64,000 nucleotides of DNA, taken from contig CAVYWO010000014.1 of the NCBI GenBank assembly GCA_963772295.1, positions 1-64,000 on the forward strand, written 5' to 3'. Below, in pieces: positions 1 through 7,234 of this stretch (positions are counted from its first letter, which is position 1; each line of letters starts with the position of its first letter). Source of the stretch: AP-15 sp963772295 (GTDB lineage Bacteria > Pseudomonadota > Alphaproteobacteria > ATCC43930 > CGMCC-115725). Under the pieces are notes generated by a model. It saw only the letters and a program-made list of their open reading frames with translations, was not told where the DNA came from and did no database searches. Both the position numbers and the translations under genes were made by a program.

Positions 1-2
1 TG

Positions 3-794
3 CTCAATCAATTTGGCGAACGGTCTGTCGTCTTCTCGGCGATCAAGCCAGACGACGTACGCAGGTTCATCGCAGCCTGCCAGGTACGGTACAGCACGCC
101 GGCCAGCTCCGGTGCGCTGGCCTCGGCTTTGCGCGGCGATTTCCGCTTCCGCGCCACCTGTGGCGATCAGGTGCATGGCCTGATCGGCGTGGTGTCCTAT
201 CCGGCCAACTGGCAATTGGCGTCCCTGCCGAAGGCATTGAGCCCTGCCGAGGTCGAGCGCCTGCTGGGATCGCTTGGCCACGGCGGCCCATCGGGACGCC
301 GTGCCGAGGCCATCGTGCGCTGCGCGCTGGACCTTGGCTTGCGGAGCAGTGAAGTCGCCAAGCTCGGCCTCGACGACATCGACTGGCGTGCCGGCACCGT
401 CACGCTGCGAAGAACCAAGAGCCGACGTGAAGATGTTCTGCCTTTGCCGGAAGCGACTGGTCGCGCCATTGCAGACTACCTGAAGTTCGGACGTCCGAAG
501 ACGATCAACCGGTCGGTGTTCGTGCGTCACGTTGCACCACGCAACCAACCGATTGGCCCCGATCTCGTCCGCAAGGTGATCCGCCAAGCCTATGCCCGGG
601 CCGGACTGCCGTACACCAGGGCCCACATTCTGCGCCACACCATGGCCAGCCGCTTGCTGGAAGGTGGGAGTTCGCTCAAGGAGGTGGCCGATGTCTTGCG
701 GCACCGCTCGCTGAACACGACGCTGATCTACGCCAAACTCGACAGCAATAATCTTGCGGCAGTCGCGCTGCCTTGGCCGGGGTGCACAGCATGA
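3..794 (+). CDS. Tyrosine recombinase/integrase, first of RIT trio (5' partial)
   Basis: This is the C-terminal part of a phage-integrase-family DNA breaking-rejoining enzyme. The reading frame is open to the left edge, so the true start is outside the window; a TTG at 129 is internal. The catalytic domain shows the first Arg in LGLRSSEVAKLGL, the HILRH box, an RH in DVLRHRSLNTT, and the nucleophilic Tyr in LIYAKLD. It overlaps the second recombinase by 22 bases, which implies translational coupling. RIT recombinases are thought to act together; which step each performs is not known from sequence. Confidence 0.85.
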   Translation, partial: LNQFGERSVVFSAIKPDDVRRFIAACQVRYSTPASSGALASALRGDFRFRATCGDQVHGLIGVVSYPANWQLASLPKALSPAEVERLLGSLGHGGPSGRRAEAIVRCALDLGLRSSEVAKLGLDDIDWRAGTVTLRRTKSRREDVLPLPEATGRAIADYLKFGRPKTINRSVFVRHVAPRNQPIGPDLVRKVIRQAYARAGLPYTRAHILRHTMASRLLEGGSSLKEVADVLRHRSLNTTLIYAKLDSNNLAAVALPWPGCTA

Positions 795-1762
795 ACACGA
801 TCACGATGCAATCGCACGCCGAGAACTATCTGAGCGGGCGCCGCCAACTTGGATTTTCCTTGCGCAACGCAGATTACGCGATAAGGAGCTTTGCACGTTA
901 CATCGATGAACTTGGCGATCACGAGTCGCTGACCGTCGAGGTCATGGCCGACTGGGCCCGGTGTGACAAAGGTAACAGCAACAAGCCTGCGACTTGGGCG
1001 CGGCGCCTGTACAAGCTTCGCTCGTTTGCCCGATACCTGCAGCAGTTCGACCCGAACACCGAGGTGCCAGACGACACCATCTTTGGCAAAATCGGCCAAC
1101 AACTCGCCCCGCACATATACAGCGACCAGGAGATCGTCGACCTGCTGGCGGCAGCGCGCCGCCTCGGCCCCGTGCGAGGCTTACGCGGGGCGACCTACGA
1201 GGCCCTGTTCGGCCTGATCGCGTCGACCGGTCTGCGGGTCTCCGAAGCGGTGCATCTGCAGGATGCCGATGTCGACCTGAAGTCGGGCATGATGACCATA
1301 CGGCGGACCAAGTTCGCCAAATCGCGCCAAGTGCCCGTTCACCCGAGCACGACGGATGCCTTGAGGCGCTATCGCTCGCTCCGCAATCACCATGTCGAGA
1401 TCACCAACGAATCGCCATTTTTCGTGAGCACGCGGGGCCGGCGCCGGGGATATGGACTGAGCCTGCGTCAGGTGCATCGGGTCTTTTTCGGCTTGCGCGA
1501 TCAAATGGGGTGGCGCAACCGCGGCGTTCCAGATGGCCCGCGAATCCACCAGTTGAGGCACACATTCATCGTCCGTCGCGTGATGCTCTGGCATTCCCAA
1601 GGCGTGGACGTCGATCAGGCGATGCTGGCGCTGTCGACCTATGTGGGCCACGCGATGGTGACCAACACCTATTGGTACCTCACCGGCGTGCCCGAGTTGA
1701 TGGCGGTGGCGGCGTCCAAATTCGAGCCGTTCATGCCGTCGCCGGAGGTGCCCCATGCGTGA
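773..1762 (+). CDS. Tyrosine recombinase/integrase, second of RIT trio
   Basis: A 329-residue phage-integrase-family protein with an N-terminal SAM-like core-binding domain (about residues 10-100) and a C-terminal catalytic domain. Visible residues are Arg in STGLRVSEAVHL, the HQLRHTF box, and YVGH followed by NTYWY, where the nucleophilic Tyr lies. The start ATG sits inside the end of the first gene, and its stop overlaps the start of the third gene by 8 bases. The length is normal for the family. It is the middle gene of the trio. Confidence 0.88.
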   Translation: MAGVHSMNTITMQSHAENYLSGRRQLGFSLRNADYAIRSFARYIDELGDHESLTVEVMADWARCDKGNSNKPATWARRLYKLRSFARYLQQFDPNTEVPDDTIFGKIGQQLAPHIYSDQEIVDLLAAARRLGPVRGLRGATYEALFGLIASTGLRVSEAVHLQDADVDLKSGMMTIRRTKFAKSRQVPVHPSTTDALRRYRSLRNHHVEITNESPFFVSTRGRRRGYGLSLRQVHRVFFGLRDQMGWRNRGVPDGPRIHQLRHTFIVRRVMLWHSQGVDVDQAMLALSTYVGHAMVTNTYWYLTGVPELMAVAASKFEPFMPSPEVPHA

Positions 1763-2768
1763 CGCTACCGCTCCGCCGCCACCTTCGTTCCCATCGCTGG
1801 TCCAGCAGTTCTTCACTGAATATCTGGTCACCCAGCGTGCTTTGAGCTCCCGCACCATCGCGTCTTACCGCGACTTCTGGATGCTGTTCCTGGACTTCGC
1901 GCACAACCGACTGGGCAAACTGCCCACGGCGCTGTGCCTGGCCGACATCGAACCCGACTTGGTGCTGGCGTTCCTCGATCACCTAGAGCAGCACCGGCAG
2001 AACTCGGTGCAGAGCCGCAACCTGAGGCTGGCGGCGCTGCGGGCGTTCCTCAAGTTCGCGGCGCGGCGCGACGTATCGTCGTTGCACGTCATCGAGCGAG
2101 CACTCGGCGTGCCGACAAAGCGCTTCGAGCGGCCGATCCTCGGCTTCCTGTCGCGCGAGGAGATGTTGACGGTGATCGGCCAGCCTGGCGACACCTGGAC
2201 CTCTCAGCGCGACCATCTGCTGCTGGCCATGCTGTACAACACCGGAGCAAGGGTCTCGGAGATCATCGGCGTCCGGGTGGCAGATGTGGTTCTGGACGGT
2301 GCGCCTTGTGTTCACCTTCGCGGCAAGGGCCGCAAGCAACGCTCGACACCCCTGTGGAAGACCACAGTTCAGGAAATCCGGGCCTGGCTGCGGTGCAACC
2401 CAAAGCTGGGTGCGGATGCCGCCTTGCTGCCGAACCGCGACGGCCACGCGATGACACGCTCCAACGTCACGCAACGTCTGGACATCGCCGTCGCACGTGC
2501 CGCCGAGGTGGATACCAGTCTCGCCAAACGAAGCATCTCGCCCCACACGATCCGCCACTCGACAGCAATGCATCTGCTTCAGTCCGACGTGGCTTTCAGC
2601 GTGATCGCTCTCTGGCTCGGACACGAGAGTACGACCACGACGCACCGATACGTCGAGGCCAATCTGGAAATGAAAGATAAAGCATTGGCCAGACTTCAGG
2701 AACCCGACACGAAGATGCGCCGCTACCACCCGCCTGATGCATTGATGCAGTTTCTGCAGGCGCTGTAA
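1755..2768 (+). CDS. Tyrosine recombinase/integrase, third of RIT trio
   Basis: A 337-residue XerD-like recombinase. The N-terminal core-binding domain covers about residues 10-110. The catalytic half shows Arg in TGARVSEIIG, a Lys in LRGKGRKQR, HTIRHSTAMHLL, LGHES, and the nucleophilic Tyr in THRYVEAN. The frame looks intact with no internal stop. Its gene overlaps the second recombinase by 8 bases, completing the co-translated trio. Base composition is similar to the surrounding genome. Confidence 0.9.
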   Translation: MRDATAPPPPSFPSLVQQFFTEYLVTQRALSSRTIASYRDFWMLFLDFAHNRLGKLPTALCLADIEPDLVLAFLDHLEQHRQNSVQSRNLRLAALRAFLKFAARRDVSSLHVIERALGVPTKRFERPILGFLSREEMLTVIGQPGDTWTSQRDHLLLAMLYNTGARVSEIIGVRVADVVLDGAPCVHLRGKGRKQRSTPLWKTTVQEIRAWLRCNPKLGADAALLPNRDGHAMTRSNVTQRLDIAVARAAEVDTSLAKRSISPHTIRHSTAMHLLQSDVAFSVIALWLGHESTTTTHRYVEANLEMKDKALARLQEPDTKMRRYHPPDALMQFLQAL

Positions 2769-2833
2769 TTATGCAGAGTGCCAACGGCCCCAGTCCTCAC
2801 CGGCACTGGGGCCGAGGCAAAAACTGTGCATAA
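2769..2833. repeat. Nested inverted repeats at presumed right end of RIT element
   Basis: Immediately after the third recombinase stop is a perfect 9-bp stem, GGCCCCAGT (2786-2794) with ACTGGGGCC (2805-2813), around a 10-nt loop. An outer 10-bp arm, TTATGCAGAG (2769-2778) against CTGTGCATAA (2824-2833), matches with one mismatch. CTGTGCAT recurs a few bases downstream. The site could be the RIT terminal repeat, a transcription terminator, or both. Confidence 0.5.
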
Positions 2834-3143
2834 GTGGGTTCTGTGCATTAGGGGCAATATGGGTCATTCTCATCGATCAGGATCGGCACCGCTCATCCCT
2901 GCTTGGCCGTGTGTTTGCGCGCGTTCGCCAGGCAGGGGTAGGGGTGTCCAAACTTTTTCGGCGATGGCGCGTAGATCGCGATCCCGCGAGATTTTTCCGC
3001 CGGCGAAATTGGGTCTTGCGGAAAATGAGGTTACGCGAGCGCGCGGTGGCGCCCCCGGCCCCGGAAGCGGCGAAATTCCGGTATCGCGCGTGAGTTTCGC
3101 GGCGATTATTCTCGGGCAAGGATCTGCGCCGGAGCCCCAACCG
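2834..3143. other. Intergenic region, no convincing gene
   Basis: About 310 bases between the RIT element and the terminase fragment. Frames are open on both strands because of high GC, but none shows a recognisable domain or a good start. Nothing beyond the repeated CTGTGCAT box at its left edge is seen. Confidence 0.4.
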
Positions 3144-3290
3144 ATGAAAGGCCGTCCGCCGAAACCGACCGCACTGCACAAGTTGCATGGCACACTGCAC
3201 GCGCGGCACAAGCGAAGCCGCGCCGACGAGGCGATCCCCGAGGGCGATCTCGACCGCACGCCGCAGTCTGGGCGGATGCGCCGCCCGCGT
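3144..3290 (+). pseudogene. Phage terminase small subunit (P27 type), N-terminal fragment
   Basis: The ATG is followed by MKGRPPKPTALHKLHGT and then EGDLDRTPQ, which matches the start of P27-family terminase small subunits (the DNA-recognition subunit of phage packaging). Homology stops after about 41 residues. The missing middle and C-terminal parts of the same family occur on the opposite strand at 5258-5365 and 3325-3630, so this gene has been cut and partly inverted. Family identity is from memory of the motif, not a search. Confidence 0.55.
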
Positions 3291-3324
3291 CAGCGGGCTT
3301 CTACGAGGGCGACAGGGCCGGCCG

Positions 3325-3630
3325 TTAAGCCGCCGGCGGCTTGCCGCCGGGGATCAGCCGCAGCATGGCCCACGGATTTGCCGGATCGGCCGCCGCGGGC
3401 TGGGGCGGCGCCTTGACCCGTGTCCGGCTCGCCGGCGAGAAACCCAATTCCTGCACCGCCCGCAGCAGCGTCTTCGCCGTCTTGTTCGAGAATGTCGTTG
3501 TAGGGCGACGGTGCCAGCCCCGCCGGTGTCCGGATCAGGAGTTTCAGCGACGCGTCTTGATCGAGCTTGGCCTGCATCTCCATCGCGATCCGGTGGCGGT
3601 CCTCGGCCTCGACCCAGACCTCCCGACCGG
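3325..3630 (-). pseudogene. Phage terminase small subunit (P27 type), C-terminal fragment with frameshift
   Basis: Read on the minus strand this gives VWVEAEDRHRIAMEMQ, then LIRTPAGLAPSPYNDIL, and after a one-base shift near 3487 NKTAKTLLRAVQELGFSPAS and a tail ending in a TAA at 3325-3327. That order is the normal C-terminus of P27 small subunits (PSPY..., NK..., ELGFSPASR). The frame before the shift runs on in a meaningless sequence, so one base is in excess. A GCCCGC/GCGGGC hairpin follows the stop (about 3284-3299). Confidence 0.6.
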
Positions 3631-3646
3631 CCGGCCCTGCGGCCGT

Positions 3647-4060
3647 TCAGAAATCCCATGGGGATATCAGCTCAAGGCCTGTCGTCGCGAAGTGCGGAAG
3701 GTTTCGCGTCGCCAAGCGTCCGCCATTGATGCGCGCGATGGCCGCGATCATTCCGTCGGGCGCGGTCATGGGCCGGCCCTGTCGGAGCGCTGCACTCATG
3801 ATGTTGCCGTAGGCGAGCGCGGCGGCTTCCGTCAGGGGGAAGATCCGGTCGGCAAAACGATGGCGCCAGGAGGCCAAGCCTTGCTCCAAGCGCGCGGCCC
3901 GCTCGTCGGGGCGAGTCTTCCCGATGCCGAAGGCGATCTCAGCAATGCTTACCGTCGGCAACGCGAGCTCCGCGTCGTTGCGCACGAGCCAGGCGATCAC
4001 AGCGGGGTTGGGCGTCTTGCGCAGCGTCTCCGAGATGACGCTGGTGTCCAAAAAGATCAA
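3647..4060 (-). CDS. VapC/FitB-type PIN-domain toxin ribonuclease
   Basis: A 137-residue PIN-domain protein. Catalytic acidic residues are visible: Asp in MIFLDTSVISE, Glu in SIAEIAFG, and Asp in TAPDGMIAAIA, followed by LATRNLPHF and the FitB-like ending GLELISPW. VapC toxins cleave RNA, often initiator tRNA, and are neutralised by a cognate antitoxin. The start ATG overlaps the end of the antitoxin gene by 4 bases, the usual arrangement. It appears complete. Confidence 0.88.
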   Translation of the reverse strand: MIFLDTSVISETLRKTPNPAVIAWLVRNDAELALPTVSIAEIAFGIGKTRPDERAARLEQGLASWRHRFADRIFPLTEAAALAYGNIMSAALRQGRPMTAPDGMIAAIARINGGRLATRNLPHFATTGLELISPWDF

Positions 4061-4290
4061 AGCTCCGGTCCCGGATTGACCTCCCGGTTCTGGCGGATGA
4101 CGGCCTCCAGATCGAGGTGGCTGCCATAGTCATTCGCCAGGCGCGCGTAGAACGCGGATGCCGGTTCTCGGCCCGCTTCGCGAATTTCATAAGCTTCTAG
4201 AGCGCGCTCCACGATGTCGGCGATGGATCGGTGCTCTCGGCGCGCCAGGCGGCGCGCCAGGGACCGGCGTAAGGGGCGGCCGGCGTCCGA
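4057..4290 (-). CDS. VapB/FitA-type antitoxin, start uncertain
   Basis: The C-terminal two thirds read as a FitA-like antitoxin: RRLARREHRSIADIVERALE is a ribbon-helix-helix-like segment, followed by a toxin-binding tail ending NREVNPGPEL. The usual N-terminal strand is not recognisable in this frame, and no ATG is well placed. The nearest start-like codon in frame is a GTG far upstream, and a neighbouring frame contains LTIKTP. A frameshift or a divergent N-terminus is possible. It overlaps the toxin gene by 4 bases and would repress their shared promoter. Confidence 0.6.
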   Translation of the reverse strand, partial: SDAGRPLRRSLARRLARREHRSIADIVERALEAYEIREAGREPASAFYARLANDYGSHLDLEAVIRQNREVNPGPEL

Positions 4291-4547
4291 AAGCCTCCGA
4301 AGACCAAACCCGCGGGGAAAGCGGGAAGCGGTTGGCCGCCTATGGGGGTTTTGATCGTCAGCCGACTGGGCGCATCGTCCGCGTACGAGGGTCACGCACG
4401 CGCCCGGCGAAAGGCGTAACGCATTCGACTGAACGGCGATCATTGGCAGGAGCAGCCAGACATCCGAATTTGAACCGGCCCTCGCGGCGACGCGAAGCGT
4501 CCGGCTCTCAGCCGCGGCGGGCCTCGGCCGCAACTAGCCGATATGCC

Positions 4548-5180
4548 ATGCTGCGGCGGCTCGGCGAGATCGCGCTGTACGGCTTCGGCGGCCTTGTCCT
4601 CGTTTCTCTTGTGCTCGTCGCGTTTTATCGCGCGGCGCCGCCGCCCGTCACGCCGTTGATGCTGATTCGCCTCGTCAGCGGTCACGGCATTCACAAGAGC
4701 TGGCGTTCGCTCGACCATATCTCCGCGTATTTGGTTCGCGCCATAATGGCCAGCGAGGGACGCTCGCTTCTGCCGCCACCACGGGTTCGATTGGAACGCG
4801 ATCGAGATCGCCTGGGATCAGTACCAAGGCAGACATGGCCGCTTGCTGGGCGCCAGCACCATCTCCATGCAGACCGCGAAAAATGTCTTCCTGTGGCCCG
4901 GCCGCGATTGGCCGCGAAAAGCGCTCGAAGCCTATTTCACGGTGCTCATCGAGCTTGCCTGGGGCAAGCGGCGGATCATTGAAATCTATCTCAACGTAGT
5001 CGAATGGGGCCCGGGCATCTACGGCGCCGAGGCCGCCGCCCGGCATTATTTTGAGAAGCCGGCGGCCGCCCTGACCGAAGGCGAGTCGGTCCGTCTCGCA
5101 GCGATGCTTCCCGACCCGCTCAAATGGTCACCCCGCAGGCCCAGCCAGCACGTGGTCGCCCGCAGCGCCTGGCTATCTAT
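4548..5180 (+). pseudogene. mtgA: Monofunctional peptidoglycan transglycosylase MtgA, frameshifted and 3' truncated
   Basis: MtgA (GT51) polymerises lipid II glycan strands at the inner membrane. The ATG at 4548 opens a frame with one transmembrane helix (GFGGLVLVSLVLVAFY), then LDHISAYLVRAIMASE. Removing one G from the GGG at 4757-4759 restores the canonical ASEDARFCRHHGFDWNAI, with the catalytic Glu, and joins it to LGASTISMQTAKNVFLWPGR and EIYLNVVEWGPGIYGAEAAA in the next frame. The C-terminus fades after RRPSQHVVARSA and runs into terminase debris. Either a real null allele or an indel error. Confidence 0.8.
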
Positions 5181-5257
5181 CTTCCGGATTCAGTCGGCCT
5201 CATCCTGCTCCGCACGGCAGGGGTGGTGTGATGGGGAGAGCCGACATATTGGACTGG

Positions 5258-5365
5258 ATCCAGCAAGACGCCGCGGTCGCTCATCTTCAAGACTCCCGCG
5301 GGCATGTGCGCGACGGCATAGCGCCAGCCGTCCGCCTGCGACGGCGTCAGCGCTCTGTCGGACAG
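5258..5365 (-). pseudogene. Phage terminase small subunit (P27 type), middle fragment
   Basis: The minus strand encodes LTPSQADGWRYAVAHMPAG followed by VLKMSDRGVLL, the conserved centre of P27 terminase small subunits. It would fit exactly between the fragment at 3144-3290 and the fragment at 3325-3630. On its downstream side homology stops where the mtgA remnant begins, and on its upstream side it abuts the group II intron fragment at about 5372. Confidence 0.6.
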
Positions 5366-5371
5366 GATCGT

Positions 5372-5650
5372 AGTACCGGTGAAGCCGGGTAATGCCGGTG
5401 GAGGGAAGGGTCCTGACTTCTGGTGCGCTTTGATTGGCGAAGAGCCTGGAACCGCGGGCAAAGCTCCGGAGCCTGCAGAGGAAGCTGTATGGCAAGGCGA
5501 AGGCGGCGCCTGACTACCGGTTCTACCTGCTCTACGACAAGATCGATCGGCCGGACGTCCTGGCCCATGCCTACGCGCTTGCCCGTCGCAAGGACGGGGC
5601 GTCCGGAGTGGACGGCGAAACGTTCGATCGGATCGAGGCGGTCGACCGCG
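5372..5650 (+). mobile_element. Group II intron fragment (domain I-IV border plus RT start)
   Basis: About 40 bases from 5373 are identical to 33987 onward in the full intron of this window (GTAGTACCGGTGAAGCCGGG and following). The RT N-terminus then follows. Both intron ends and most of the RT are missing. The fragment is in the same orientation as the full-length intron but belongs to a diverged copy. Confidence 0.7.
5434..5650 (+). pseudogene. Group II intron reverse transcriptase, N-terminal stub
   Basis: The frame encodes KLRSLQRKLYGKAKAAPDYR, then FYLLYDKIDRPDVLAHAYAL and GASGVDGETFDRIEAV, the N-terminus (RT0 region) of LtrA-like intron reverse transcriptases. It matches the start of the intact RT at 34076 but is a different sequence version. 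Homology ends before RT domain 1, after which the frame runs into unrelated sequence. No active enzyme can come from it. Confidence 0.75.
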
Positions 5651-5774
5651 TCGATCGCACTGCGATCCGGCCGATAGCCGTAGCCGTCGGTTCCAGGTCC
5701 GCCTCGGGGAAACCGACGACGACGGGAGAAAGCGGCAGACGGGAGTAAGCGCAATCGGAAGCGGACGCCGCAGC

Positions 5775-5924
5775 CGGGCGACGAGATTTTGCAGGATCGC
5801 CGCGTCGCAGCGGCCGCCTCGGGCGGCGGCGCCACCTTCCTTTCGATGTCCGGCCCTTCCGGAAGCGGGTGTGCAGCGGCGGCTTGCCGCGGCCGACCCG
5901 GTATTCGCCCTTCTCCTGCGCCAT
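5775..5924 (-). pseudogene. DUF5681 gene, internally deleted copy
   Basis: It starts MAQEKGEYRVGRGKPPLHTR like the intact gene at 41174, keeps FRKGR, then jumps to a segment matching DIERKVAPPPEAAA and QNLVARLRR of the intact copy in a different frame. The central conserved part of the domain is missing. DUF5681 proteins are small and phage- or mobile-element-associated, often next to terminase genes; their function is unknown. This copy is not functional. Confidence 0.7.
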
Positions 5925-6289
5925 GACCCATTCGCCGGCTTGTCCCGCCGCCAAGCCGGGCCTATATACCGGGTCCGGGCGATTTTATCAATTATAGTAT
6001 TAGATATGCTCATATCGCAACGACCGATCGGCTTCCCTGCCGCTTCCCTGCCGGCTGCCGCGGCAGCGAAAAAAACTTCCCTGCCGGCCGCCGCCAAACC
6101 GCCGCAAGCCATTGGTGCGACGAGATTCTCGGCCGCCGCCGGCGATTTTTACCCTGCCGGAGGCCGCCGGCAGGGAAAAACGGCGCTAACGGATCCCGTC
6201 CCGCTCGTCGAAGGCGCGGCGCCGCCGCTCGACCGAGAACCCGGGCGATCGCGCCGCGTCGATCCTGGCAACAGTGCCCGCGGTGCGCG

Positions 6290-6628
6290 ATGATGCCGGG
6301 GCTCGCGTTCCTGCTGATCGCAGCGGCGGCCCGGATCCTCGCCCCCGATCTCTTGGGTCGGCTGTCGCTGATCGCCTTCGATTTCTATCAGCGCATGGCG
6401 CCGCGAGCGCCGACGAATTCGCCGGTCGCGATCGTCGATATCGACGACAAAAGCCTCGCCGCGATCGGGCAGTGGCCATGGCCGCGGACGATCATCGCCC
6501 AGCTTGTCGAAAAGCTCGCCAAGGCCGGCGCCGCGGTCGTCGCCTTCGACATCGATTTTGCCGAGCCCGACCGGACCTCGCCGAGGATGCTGCTGCCGCT
6601 GTTGGTGCGCAACGGCGCCGGCGGGCGA
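6290..6628 (+). pseudogene. CHASE2-type cyclase, N-terminal fragment
   Basis: The first about 110 residues of the CHASE2 adenylate/guanylate cyclase at 38641-40863 are repeated here: GRLSLIAFDFYQRMAPRAPT, then VDIDDKSLAAIGQWPWPRTI and FDIDFAEPDRTSP. Homology ends at NGAGG, where the sequence switches to a Phd-like antitoxin. The frame happens to remain open to 8386 through the toxin and antisense to korB, which has no biological meaning. The catalytic domain is absent. Confidence 0.8.
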
Positions 6629-6851
6629 AGACGTGGTCATCGCCAATCGCGGCGCGCCGGCGGTCCGGCTGGTGCCGGTCGCGACCTCGGCCGCCGCGGG
6701 AGCGGATCTGGGAAGCGCCCGATGCATTCTCGACTGGCTCGAACGCCACGAGCTTCCGAGCTATGCGCAGCGTTCGGCGCGGGAAATCGACGCCGCCGTC
6801 GGGGCCGAGGGGCGCGTATGGGACCGATCTATCTCAACGCCTGCCTCTTGA
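6627..6851 (+). pseudogene. Phd/YefM-type antitoxin, N-terminally truncated
   Basis: The frame encodes GEDVVIANRGAPAVRLVPV, the conserved centre of Phd/YefM antitoxins, then a toxin-binding tail (LDWLERHELPSYAQ, EIDAAVGAEGRVWD). The first about 30 residues, which form the DNA-binding fold, have been replaced by the truncated cyclase copy, with the junction near 6627. It overlaps the PIN toxin start at 6818, as in intact pairs. Translation would need a start inside the fused cyclase sequence. Confidence 0.6.
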
Positions 6852-7199
6852 TTTATCTGGTCGAGCGTCGTCCACGCTGGGGCGAGCCGGTCGCCAGCGC
6901 CATGGCGGAGGCGCCGGAGGCTCGTTTCGGCATCTTGCCGCTCGTCAAATGCGAATGCCTAGTCGAGGTGCTGAGGCGGGGCGACCCGGTCCTCGAACGC
7001 GCCTACTTCGAATTGTTCGAGCGGTTTGCGCCATTGGCGATGGCCGAGCCGGTTTATTTGCAGGCGGTGCGGTTGCGCGCGCATTTCGGTCTGAGGACAC
7101 CCGACGCTTTGCACCTTGCCTGCGCGCAGCACCATCGCTGCGATGCGCTGTGGACGAATGACGACCGCCTACGGGCTGGCGAACAATATCCTCAGATGA
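6818..7199 (+). pseudogene. PIN-domain toxin, catalytic Asp changed and C-terminal frameshift
   Basis: This is a VapC-like PIN protein beginning MGPIYLNACLLIYLVERRP. The usual first catalytic Asp (YLD) is Asn here. Other motifs remain: Glu in KCECLVEVLR, Asp in TPDALHLACAQ, and LWTNDDR. A one-base shift near 7170 gives the expected ending GLANNILR and a stop at 7197-7199; without it the frame reads far into antisense korB. With its antitoxin truncated, loss of the active site may be what lets the cell tolerate it. Confidence 0.65.
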
Positions 7200-7234
7200 G
7201 CGCGAGCCTCGCGGCCGGGGCGGCGCGCCGCCGG

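Larger units (their letters stand above)
1..2833 (+). mobile_element. Recombinase-in-trio (RIT) element, left end outside window
   Basis: Three tyrosine recombinase genes lie head to tail on the same strand, and each overlaps the next by 8-22 bases. This is the hallmark of RIT elements, which carry three different integrases and little else. Downstream of the third gene are a hairpin and a nested inverted repeat that may mark the right end. The left end and the start of the first gene lie outside the window. The assignment rests on gene arrangement and catalytic motifs; no target duplication can be examined. Confidence 0.75.
5775..6628 (-). repeat. Inverted, partly deleted copy of the 40.5-41.6 kb cyclase/DUF5681 locus
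   Basis: This stretch repeats, in opposite orientation, the 5' end of the CHASE2 cyclase gene, its upstream region and the DUF5681 gene found at about 40500-41560. Long runs are near identical, for example the intergenic CTTCCCTGCCGGCTGCCGCG and the hairpin with CCCTGCCGG arms. The copy lacks roughly 230 bases inside the DUF5681 gene and ends abruptly inside the cyclase gene at about 6628. Confidence 0.85.
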
